Assembly: GCF_014356525.2 (NCBI RefSeq)
Contig: NC_052507.1
Span: 8,700,398-8,764,397 of the forward strand
Direction of reading: 5' to 3'
From: Nilaparvata lugens
Taxonomy: Eukaryota; Arthropoda; Insecta; Hemiptera; Delphacidae
DNA: 64,000 nt
The notes beneath the pieces are model-generated. The model was not told the origin of the DNA, made no database searches, and was given only the letters and a program-made list of their open reading frames with translations. Below, piece after piece: positions 54,813 to 64,000 of the stretch; the first letter of the stretch is position 1, and every line of letters begins with the position of its first letter. The position numbers were made by a program, and so were the translations under genes.

Positions 54813-54906
54813 AATGAAAACACAAATTTGAAATTGTCAACCACTTTTTATTGACAGATACATTATTATAAAAAGTGGTTGACAATTTCAAATTTGTGTT
54901 TTCATT
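54813..54906. repeat. Perfect 39-bp inverted repeat with 16-nt loop
   Basis: Arms 54813-54851 and 54868-54906 are exact reverse complements (aatgaaaacacaaatttgaa and so on). It overlaps the end of the protease-containing fragment, so it may be an inverted duplication made during repair or insertion. Confidence 0.95.
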
Positions 54907-55433
54907 CCACAATTTATTGAAGCATCCCTTCGAAACTTATTCTTGGAACTGAATGAAGTCTTCATAAATATTATTTATTGAGAATTAGTTACATTTGCCC
55001 GTTATAAGCATGTTCACGGTGCAATTCTTGAGTGAACCTGCAATCGTTAACTGAGTTGATTCTCGGTTATCCTTAAATATTCAAAAACTAGTTTGATGCA
55101 GTTGTCGAAAGGTTTCCAATTTCTTGTCCAAAAGGTTTGGTCACTCTACTAATAATAATATCGAGTGACCTGGCTGGCACAGGTCTGGTGTCAGAGTTTT
55201 CAGGTCGCAACTGATCAATTTCAGGGCCTCTGACATGACCCAACAACTGCTTTTTAGGCAGCCGGAACCAACGGCTTAACGTGTCCTTCCGAAACACTCA
55301 AGATTCCTTTTGTTGGCGGTGCAGATCTTTTGCTCTTGATTGTTTATAATATTAGTTAGTCATGAGACTCTTAACAGTTTGATACCTTATAATATTTCTA
55401 GAATCCTAATCGATAGCCTCATTATATTCATGA

Positions 55434-56050
55434 CTAGCCGTCAGGCTCGCTTCGCTCGACATATCCGTCTAGCCAGGGGGCGGAGCCCCCTAGACCACCG
55501 ACTGGATCGTCCAAAAATGAGGTCAGCAGGCTTGCTTCGCTCGCCTGCATTTTTCATTTGTAGGACGATCCAGTCGGGGGTCCAGACTAAACGTCTGGCT
55601 AAACGGATATGGCGAGCGAAGCAAGCCTGACAGCTAGTAATATAATATTCCCAGGAATAGCTCTGATTGGAGAAGCAGTGCCCAATCAATTTTTCCGCGA
55701 TGAATGCATTTCAATCTTCAACTTGGTGCCAACCTAACAAAATTATTGATTTAGTTACCAGTTAACAACTGTTTCGAAGAGGTACTCTCTCTAGATTATA
55801 GTTCTATATTAACATATGGTATGGACATTTTTCAATCATAATTAAGATAATAAGAAGAATATACATGCTAAAAGACGAACTTCAAACCCTTAAATACCAA
55901 CCTTTGAGTTAAAATATTGCCAAAAGATTTCTTAGTGCGCCTCTAAAGGGCCAACTGAACATACCTACCAAATTTGAACGTTTTTGGTCCGGTAGATTTT
56001 TAGTTCTGCGAGTGAGTCAGTCAGTCAGTGAGTGAGTGCCATTTCGCTTT
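55434..56050 (+). mobile_element. Foldback element with GTCA repeats, family G, copy 2
   Basis: Starts tgactagccgtcaggctcgc; the foldback arms cttcgctcg / cgagcgaag and the cgactggatcgtcc core are as in 4120. Distal landmarks shared with copy 1: tgatgccaa-type bases, cttagtgcgcctctaaaggg, aacgtttttggtccggtaga, and a shorter gtcagtcagt run. The family spans about 620-700 bp. Confidence 0.82.
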
Positions 56051-56052
56051 TA

Positions 56053-56982
56053 TACAGGGTGATTCATAATTATGGTAAAATTCAGCATCGGTGTATTTCA
56101 CCAGAGGAAATGAATTCCGGGTGAAATTCATTAAATGCATGTCAGCTAATTCGGAGTATGAATAATGTCTAAAATTGCCTGTAATTTTTAAAAAAGTTAA
56201 CACTTAACACAAAAGCAAAGTGAAATGGTTACAAATGAATGATTAATAGATTAAACAAAAAACACAGCGCGGTTACAGTAGGCCTAACTTACAGTTTGTT
56301 TTTTTGTTCAACAGTGAGCTAAAATGTTTCTGAAAATAATTTTCAGCTGATAATTTCTTTTAAATATTTTCTTATTTAAAACAAAATAAATCAGCTGTTT
56401 TGGAACAGCTGTTATTAAAATCCATATTCTATTTGCAATCAGCTACAACCTATGAATTATTAGTTCTCTCCTCATAAAACAGCAAATTTTTAGTGTGTAA
56501 TGTACTACATAAGAATAAATTTTATTCAACTTTTATTCAAATTTAGTTTACACAGCTTACATCATTCTTTTCAGAATAAAATTCTATACAATTTTTATTG
56601 CGAAAAATTATTTGTTTACTGGTCATTAAAGAAAGTTATTAGGCATCAAACGTAGAAGTCTGTGTTTTTCTACTTGGATTTTTTTGCATATTTCAACTTT
56701 TTTCTCAAAAACTACTGACACTACAGCTTCCAGACTAGTTTTATTCAATTTTTCAGATATTTTTCCATAAGAATCCAGCATAAGTTTTTCAAAAACTGGT
56801 CCCCAAACAATTCAGCATCGGTGTATTTCACCAGAGGAAATGAATTCCGGGCGAAATCTTTCACCCTGTATAGCTCGCTGAAGAAGCATTTATGGATATA
56901 TGTTTATAGGAACTTTTTTCTTATTTTTACCTCTACTATCACGTATTGAATTATTTTACCATAATTATGAATCACTCTGTAT
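56053..56982. mobile_element. Mariner-like non-autonomous element, about 930 bp
   Basis: Ends cagggtgattcataattatg and its mirror cataattatgaatcactctg, about 28 bp of inverted repeat, both flanked by TA. Inside, the block ttcagcatcggtgtatttca through gaattccggg occurs near 56081 and again near 56811 in direct orientation. The second is followed by tttcaccctgta, which looks like another terminus. No transposase frame. Confidence 0.83.
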
Positions 56983-57429
56983 ATATAGATTGAATATAAT
57001 AATCTTCTCCTTTATAAAGTTATTATGAGCACTTTATATCTTTATGAAGTATCGTATGGATCTATTGAGCCGTTTTTGAATAGAAGCAATTTGTCTCCTT
57101 ACTTATTGAATGTCTCTCGTATGTATTGTTCAGAATCATTGTATTGTCTCAGCTTATAACCTTGGCGACATAGAGCTTAGATAACCTCTCAGCTTATCTT
57201 ACAAGTTAGAAACAATAATACAGAAGTGGGAGGAGCTGAGCGAATGATAGTTTAGTGCAGTTAACCACTAGAATTGGAACAAAAGGGGGTTAGAGCCTCC
57301 AGCCAACTTATCTATGTCAGTAACGACTATTTATTTTTGTTTTATGGTAGTTATATATTTTGTGCTGAATTTTCCACGGTCCATGCGTTATTCAATTGCC
57401 CGTTCACAAACAAGATGTAGGAATAGTGG

Positions 57430-58110
57430 CCAAAAGATGGAGAGGGACGGAACAGTGTGTGGAGAGAGAGAGGGAAGATGGTGATGGAGCACTGTGAGAG
57501 AGGGTGATAGAAGCAGGTGATGAAGGAGTGTGTGTGAGAGAGAGAGAGAGAGTGAGAGTGAGTGGAGAGAAGATGATGAAACAGTGTTTGAGAAGGAGAG
57601 AGAAAGTGATGAAGAAGTGTGTAAGAGAGAGAGTTAGTGAGTGGAGAGCACGTGATGGAGCAGTGTGAGAGAGGGTGATAAAAGGAGGTGATGAAGGAGT
57701 GTGTGTGTGAGAGAGAGAGTGAGTGGAGGGAAGATGATGAAACAGTGTTTGAGAGGGAGAAAGAAGGTGATGAAGAAGTGTGTGTAAGAGAGAGAGTTAG
57801 TGAGTGGAGAGCACGTGATGGAACAGTGTGTGAGAGGAAGAAGAAAGTGATTAAGGAGTGTATGTGAGAGAGAAAGGAGATGATGATGGAACAGAGTGTG
57901 AGAGAGAAAGGAGAAGATGATAAAGAAGTGTTTGTGAGTGTGTGAGGAAGAGAAGAATAAAAATGGGGAGTCTGGCACAGAGAGACAAGAAGGTTATGAT
58001 AAAGTATGCTAGAGAGAGAGAGAGTGAGGAAGAAGGTGATGAAGGAGTATGTGTGTGAGAGGCAGTGAGAGATAAGAAGGAGATGATGAAGTGTGTGAGA
58101 GGAAGAAGGA
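57430..58110. repeat. GA-rich array with about 162-bp units
   Basis: The phrases gagagcacgtgatgga, gatgaaggagtgtgtg and gatgatgaaacagtgtttga recur. For example gagcacgtgatgg is at about 57647 and 57809, with an earlier degenerate form near 57485. Histidine/serine/leucine-rich minus frames are artefacts. Confidence 0.8.
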
Positions 58111-58189
58111 AGAAGGAGTGAGAGATAAATAAGTTATTATAACTGGTGACTGCTTCTGGAATTGGAGAATTTGTGTACAATACGTCATA

Positions 58190-58670
58190 GGGAGAGAGAG
58201 AACAATATGTTTAGCATGAGGGAGAGAAGGAGAGCGAAAAGGTTAAGAAGGGAAAGAGAAAGAGAAGAAGGTTCAGAAGGAGTGAGAAAGGTAAAAAGCA
58301 AATGTATTGGGAGGGAATGGTGAATCAGGAAGAAAAAGTTGAGGAAGAAAAAAGAGGAGGTGAACTGTGAGAAGGATGAGAAGCAATAGGATAAAAAGGG
58401 GAGAGGGAAATGGAGAAGAAGAAGGAAAAGGGAAGGTAGAAGAAGAAGGAGTAGAAGGAGCAGAAGGAGAATGTGCACGAAGGAGAATAAGAAGAGAGAG
58501 AGGAAACGATTAAGAAGAAGAAGGTGATGATGGGGGGAATGGGCACGAAGGAAAAAAAGATAAAGGAGAAGAGAAAGACGGGAAAGTAGAAAAAAAGATA
58601 TGGAGGAGACGAAGCAGTAAATCATGAAGAATAAGAAAGAGGCGAAAAAAAGGATGGAGAAGGGAAAGGT
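58190..58670. repeat. Purine-rich GAA/GGA region
   Basis: Continuation of purine-rich DNA with mixed gaagaa and aggaga. The 146-codon minus frame is low complexity. Confidence 0.8.
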
Positions 58671-58829
58671 GAAGAGAATTCAGATAATCATTTGCACAAA
58701 TACACAATCAAAATACGCTATATTTGTTTACTACATCCATTTCAACGTATTCTTTATCCTTTTCCATTCATCGCAATGCATGCTTATTCTTCGACCACAC
58801 AGTCGGAAGCATGGGAGATGGAAAGCCAA

Positions 58830-59660
58830 GTCTCTTCTATTTCCTCTTCTTCTTCTTCTTCTCCTTCTCCTTATTCTTCTTCTTGTTTTTCTCCTTGTTC
58901 TTCTTCCTCTTGTTGTTCTTCTTCTTCTCCTTCTTCTTCTTATTCTTGTTCTTCTTGTTCTACTGCTACTACTTCTTCTCCTACTACTTCTTCTTCTTCA
59001 TCTTCTCCCTCATGTTCTTCTTCTCCTTCTCGTTCCTTCTCTTTGTTCTGAAAACCAAACAAGATAAAACTCTCAACCTAATAGAATTTGCAGAAGCGTC
59101 GGCATTACAACATTATAGCACTTCACAGTGCATGAGCGCTTTCTACATTTTATTAACTAGGAAGGCTGCTAACGCATATCATCTCTTACATCAACCCTTT
59201 TTCCCGGCTCCAATCTTTCTCCTCCTTCTTATTCTACTTCTTCTTCTACTTCTCTAATCTCTCTCTTCTTCTACTTCTTCACCTTTTTCTTCTTAGGTGT
59301 TGTGCCACCAGTCTTCTTTTTTGTCTCCTTTGTCAATATTTCACTAAGTTTTCTTCTTCCACTACAACTTCTAGTTGTTCTTTCCATTCCTCCTATTTTT
59401 CATCTTTCTCGTCTCCTTCTTTTCCTTCTCATCCTACTACATGTTTTTTGCTCTTGTTCTACTTCCTCGTTTTCATCTCCACCATCTTCTCCTTGTCTTT
59501 CTGAAGGAAGATTTATTTTTCATCTCCTTCTTCTACTTTTCTATATATTTTTGTTTTGCTCTGTCTTTTTCCTCTTCTTCTTCTTCTTCTTCTTCTTCTT
59601 CTCTTCTTTTTCTTCTCCTTCTTCTCTCCCATTCCTGTTCTGTCCTCCGGCAAGGGCATT
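58830..59660. repeat. CTT-rich region in two blocks
   Basis: 58830-59045 and 59210-59640 are ctt/cct-rich. The less repetitive stretch between them (59046-59205) shows no gene. It sits downstream of a purine-rich region of opposite strand bias, so purine and pyrimidine tracts face each other across about 150 bp. Confidence 0.8.
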
Positions 59661-59699
59661 CGTAAACAGATGCAAGATTATCCTCCCTTCTCGGCCTGT

Positions 59700-61260
59700 A
59701 CCATGAGAGTCCCTACACGTTCTAGGCCTACAAATTTCCCTTATTTACACAATCTGTTAACTCACTGGTTTTCCTTCAAGCGTTTCATTTCTTAAATGGA
59801 AGGATTTTATTTCATATCACTGAGTTCAAGTGTAAACCCCTACCGTGCTTTATTAGCCAAGTCTCTACCATTGTTTATGTAAACATAGCTATGGTGAATG
59901 TGATATTTTCGAGCTCAAAATTTAAGTGTTTTTATTCTTTATTTTGTGAATTTATAGTTTGTTTCATGTTTTTAAGAAACTTTTATTATTAATCCATCCA
60001 AATTTAAAATTGTTTGTTTTATTCTAATTTATATTTTAGATTGTGATTTGGTGTACAAATTTGAATGGACATAACCTATAATATTTGGACAATTTAAAAC
60101 TAAATTAGGAAATTGAAGAAGTTTTAGGCAATAGCCTGTTTTTTCTTTTCCGATTCTTGTATTTTTTTTTTTTTTTGCTAACCTTATAAATAAATAAAAA
60201 ATAAATAAACATTACATGGTCTAACATAATATTTCCGTTGGAAAATGTCCTGAGAGTTTTATTGAAATATCTTATTTTGCAATAATTGAATCATATCATA
60301 TTGTACAGTATATAATATTCAAAGGATGGAATATTCTCATAAACGGTTTGGTTTATAATAGAATTCGCTGTGGAATATTGATAAGGGAATACATAAATGT
60401 GTATAACAAGAGACAGATTATGATACAAGTAAATATTCCAATTCAAGTTTAATAACTTTACTCTATGGTATAACTTATTACTAGTAGTTCTGTGAACAGT
60501 AGATCTCGCGCAGTTATAACGACGTCCCAAACCATAAGCACATCCACATTGATACACTAACTATTTATTTGATCAGATCATGCTTACAAAAGATTTAATT
60601 ATCATATAACACTTTCCGGAATTTAGCGCGAGAAAACCAGAAGACATCTTGGCGCCCAGACGAGCTGTTATAAGCTCTTTGCATCCTATTTAATAGTGCA
60701 TAAAAATTGCATTCAATTGTCACTGTTTTTGATTTTTACTTAGAATTTCTTCATTTTTTCCCCCGCGTAAATCGGTTCTATTGAATAAATAGTATTTCTC
60801 CCTCAGTATTTCCTTGTAGTATTTTGAACAATTTTGTACTTAATTCAACTTTTGCCTTTATCTGCTCAATTTGACTGGTTTTAGACTCAATTGTTAAAAA
60901 TTTGACTGGTGACAGAGGTTTATTTATTTATTCATTTTTTTATTTATCCTTTTTATGTTATATATTTATTGTATAGATGTTTAGGTACTTCAGGAAATTA
61001 TATTTTATTTGTTTTTTTTCAGGTTTTATTATTATTTCTTTTTTGTTTTTTACTATTGCTCTAATTCTGTTTGTATGAAATTGCAAAAAGACTTTTTTTT
61101 ATTTTAGTTACCAAAATCAAGTGACTGTCTCGTTCATATTATAATGTACAATAACAATAGTGTAGAACTTCAACCACAGCTGTTAAGCTACTCAAGTTCT
61201 TTTCTTTTTTTTCCATCATGATATTGTTTCTTTATAATAATTGGATTGTGAAAATATTTG
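59700..61260. other. AT-rich sequence, one family T fragment only
   Basis: No supported gene. A reverse piece of the family T 3' end lies at about 60476-60540 (actagtagttctgtgaacag, gatctcgcgcagttat). T runs near 60160 and AT-rich DNA make up the rest. Confidence 0.5.
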
Positions 61261-61261
61261 T

Positions 61262-61312
61262 AAAATATGTCAGTGTTGTGAATAAATTTCAATTTCTATT
61301 TCAATTTCAATA
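61262..61312 (+). mobile_element. Retroelement tail, TTTCAA type
   Basis: gttgtgaataaatttcaatt followed by tctatttcaatttcaat. The aataaattt-plus-hexamer arrangement matches family L at 6140 and 13970 with a changed tail unit. Confidence 0.5.
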
Positions 61313-61368
61313 TGTTAGTCATGTACTGTTATGTTAAACGCTCATTAGAAAAAAAAAATGAGGCATAC

Positions 61369-61743
61369 ATTTATAGTCTACACAGTTGCTAATTTTTATC
61401 AAGTTACATTGGGATATTGAATTGCATGCGTCATGGCATGCAATTTATAGTCAACTCGACGGCTGATTTTTATGATGAATATATTCTATAGTCTGATTTT
61501 TCACTCTAATATTGACGTATGAAGGAGGCTATTTTCTCCTTTTATATTATCCTTAAAATGCAAAATTTCCAAAAACCTCGTATATACGTCGACTCGAAAT
61601 TTAAAAAGGAAAAAGGACATACCTGTCGAATTTCATGGAAATATATTACCGCGTTTCGCCGTAAATGCAACATATAAACATTTAAACATTAAGAGAAATG
61701 CCAAACCGTCGACTTGAATCTTAGACCTCACTTCGCTCGGTCA
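61369..61743 (-). mobile_element. Family T element, copy 3, reverse and partial
   Basis: On the minus strand: ttgaccgagcgaagtgaggt, gtcgacggtttggcatttct, cggcgaaacgcggtaatata, and gcatgccatgacgcatgcaa. It lacks the H insertion seen in copy 1 and thus gives the clean target site. Confidence 0.78.
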
Positions 61744-61959
61744 ATAAGTGAGAACAATGATTACTATTGGTTGTATAGATTAGATGCTATGACAACTTCA
61801 AATTTAGCAAAATAACGTGATACAAATTATAATAATCGATGATGTACTAATAACTATCATTGTTATTAATTTTGAATAATTTATTATTGTTATCTCATTT
61901 CCACGATGTTTTCTTCAGTCCTAAACCAACAATCTCCCATTTGTTACTTATGATTCTCA

Positions 61960-62110
61960 TTGGATTTCCATGAACCGCCACTTCTGTGACATTCAAAATT
62001 GCTCATAAATTGTGGGCGTGGTTTTCCTAGGCCAATGGCAGTCGTTCTCGCTGTAAGCTCGTTTGTATATAATCATATTACAGTATCACTCCACTTCATC
62101 TTGATTGTAA
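61960..62110 (+). repeat. Diverged P-family upstream half
   Basis: Contains aaccgccacttctgtgacat, aggccaatggcagtcg and tttgtatataatc (CCAAT and TATA order as in P). The accgaaaccggt part is not found. Confidence 0.45.
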
Positions 62111-62188
62111 ATCATGCAATTTTTCGGTATAATCATTCATTACCCATTACTAAATCAAAACGATATAATATAATGTAAATTATACTGG

Positions 62189-63036
62189 GCCTTATGGATA
62201 AAGTTGAGCATTTGCTTATACTTCTAAAATATGGAGCATTTGCTTCATTTTCTATGAATAAACATGAGCAAAGCTTTTTGCTCATGCTCATCAAGAAAAT
62301 AGTTTGAGCATTTGCTCAAGAGTAAAAGCTTACACTTAGAACTGTATGAATAAACTAGAGCAAATGCTTCAAAAAAGGTGAGTCTAGTCTAGAGCAGGTC
62401 ATAGTAAAATGGCTCAACTAATTCGTATGAGGAAGAGGAAACTATACCATATACGATCACAACTAATAGTTGAGAGCTATAAAACTATGTCTATGGATTC
62501 AACCATTTATATCACCATTATCCCTGCAAAAGAATTAATACAAAAGATAGCTTGCTACCTGATATCAAGATAGCCATCACAAAGTAGGAAATAGGCATTT
62601 AAGAAGATGAGAGTGTAGATGATTATAAGAAGGCTGGCTATTGATATTATAAGAATATGCTGAAGATTATTATAGAGATGACATTTTTTCACTATATTAT
62701 TTAAAAATTCTAAACTCAACTAACCTAAAACTATATTCATAAATGGAAAACAGAGCAGACGACGCAAACATAAGCGGTGCCCCCTACTTGCATATTTAGC
62801 GCTTCCGTGAGCTATAAAAACAAAGTAAGGCTACAAAAGCAAATCAGCTGATGAAAAATCTTTAAAATACGTGAACATTTGCTCCAGAGTTCAGGAGTAT
62901 AAGGTAAGAGTATAAGGTAAAGCTTATTCATATGAAAATGAGCAAATGCTTTTGCTTCTACCTTTTGCTCATGGGCAAAACCTTATGCTCCACGCTCTTG
63001 CTCATGGGCATTTGCTCGTGTTTTATTCATATGGGC
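62189..63036. mobile_element. MITE-like element dense in GAGCAAATGCT-type motifs
   Basis: Left end gggccttatggataaag, right end tttattcatatgggcc, an imperfect inverted repeat. gagca..tgc or its reverse occurs more than a dozen times near both ends (gagcatttgct, gagcaaatgct, ttgctcatg). The middle, 62400-62860, is unique AT-rich DNA. The GGGCC-type end resembles PIF/Harbinger MITEs, but I could not fix a TSD. Confidence 0.65.
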
Positions 63037-63699
63037 CAATATCATCTCATAGGCTACATTCATTTCAATATCAATAGTTCCATTTTCGAATTAAGCGATT
63101 AAATCAACAATTGAATATTTATTATGCATTTTCGTAAACTCCAATATTTTGTGAGTATTTTAGTATTTTATTTGTTAGTGTTAAGCCCTTCCTCCTAATA
63201 AATATGGACTAGCTATTCAAAGTCGGGTCTTTCTTTTTTGTACACACTGTATAATCTTCAAAATATTTCTCAAAGAAATAAAAGAAGATAAACTCCTTCA
63301 ACAATCCATACCACTTCCAATCTCGAATCAATATTTACTTTCGAATTTTCAATTTCCACATTTTTTACAGAAATTTATCAACAAAAAACCATTCATTTTT
63401 TCTTTTTTTATTACCTGACACAACAGAACTGACTCACCCTGTTCTCGGGATTTTCACCCTTTTTTGTGCCGGAACACTTAGCTGAGTTGGCCCACTAAAG
63501 CACTCTTTTTTGTGTATACTCCTTGATTGTTTCTCATTCTTTATTCTCTCTTCTGTTCTATTCCCCATCTCCCTCTTGTTTCTATTGTCTTCTTTATTCA
63601 TTCCAACACTCTCTCTGACTTCTTTACGTTCTCTCTCTTCCTATCTCTCCCTAACGTACTCACTAGCGCTCACAATCTCCCCCAATCTTCATTGTGATT

Positions 63700-63812
63700 A
63701 ATAAATCTTCATACTTTGTGAAAATCGTTAAATAAATAGCCATAATGTCATTCAATGTAAATCAGTGAATGAGCCAGTATTTATATCGTAGCATACATAA
63801 ATGAAGAACTCT
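63700..63812 (+). mobile_element. Diverged family S 3' end
   Basis: aatgtaaatcagtgaatgag, gccagtatttatatcgtagc and atacataaatgaag follow the order of the S-family 3' region. The tail is degraded. CT-rich DNA follows, as with the other S copies. Confidence 0.5.
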
Positions 63813-64000
63813 AATCTCTTTCTCGCTCATTCTTTTACTTCTCTTTGATTAATTATCGATTATTTCTCTCTTTCCTTGATAGTTTCATATCCTGTACTCT
63901 GTTCTCGTTTTTGTTTTTTCTAGTCTCAATATTGATCTTTCTTCTTTTCCCATTTCTCTGTTCTTTTTCATCCGATTATTTGAACTTTACTAACTTCGAG

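Overview
This window looks like AT-rich nuclear DNA of an arthropod. The repeat types (an accgaaaccggt element, MITEs ending in gtgcgtacag, an element with a CA-repeat core and actttccttgcc near its ends) make me think of a hemipteran, perhaps a planthopper. That guess rests on memory of repeats only and is weak. I found no convincing host gene, tRNA or rRNA. Almost all long open frames are low-complexity artefacts or lie inside repeats, so the window reads as intergenic or intronic DNA built from nested transposable elements, satellites and microsatellites.

Layout. 1-3240: a CpG-rich MITE, a tandem array of about 165-bp units, and a near-perfect 121-bp-arm palindrome. 3241-11945 and 12046-23380: two versions of the same sequence, joined at a run of exactly 100 Ns (11946-12045). 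They are collinear, roughly 93-98% identical where I compared them by eye, and differ by about nine presence/absence insertions. Because the homology abuts the gap on both sides, this may be two unmerged haplotype contig ends rather than a true tandem duplication. 23583-26475: a 5'-truncated, frameshifted non-LTR retrotransposon (endonuclease, reverse transcriptase and C-terminal region, minus strand) sits inside a 290-bp element with a 13-bp target-site duplication. 27545-28690 and 34889-35890: two copies, in opposite orientation, of an element carrying a 25-bp minisatellite (about 36 and 30 units). 28999-34886: MITEs, an LTR-like promoter repeat and a 790-bp TIR element. 36000-44300: foldbacks, nested elements and a CT-rich higher-order tandem array. 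44555-54910: Harbinger-like MITE, CpG-rich MITEs, nested insertions, an aspartic-protease remnant and a perfect 39-bp inverted repeat. 55434-63812: a GTCA foldback element, a mariner-like element, GA- and CTT-rich arrays, and an element packed with a GAGCAAATGCT-type motif.

The parts do not form a pathway; they record an insertion history. The paired segments are useful because empty and filled sites can be read against each other, giving element boundaries and target-site duplications without outside data. The most unusual items are the H family (DINE-1/Helentron-like architecture, seven copies, several empty sites), the many short retroelement 3' ends that combine a stem-loop with a simple-repeat tail, the inverted pair of 25-bp arrays, and the 121-bp palindrome.
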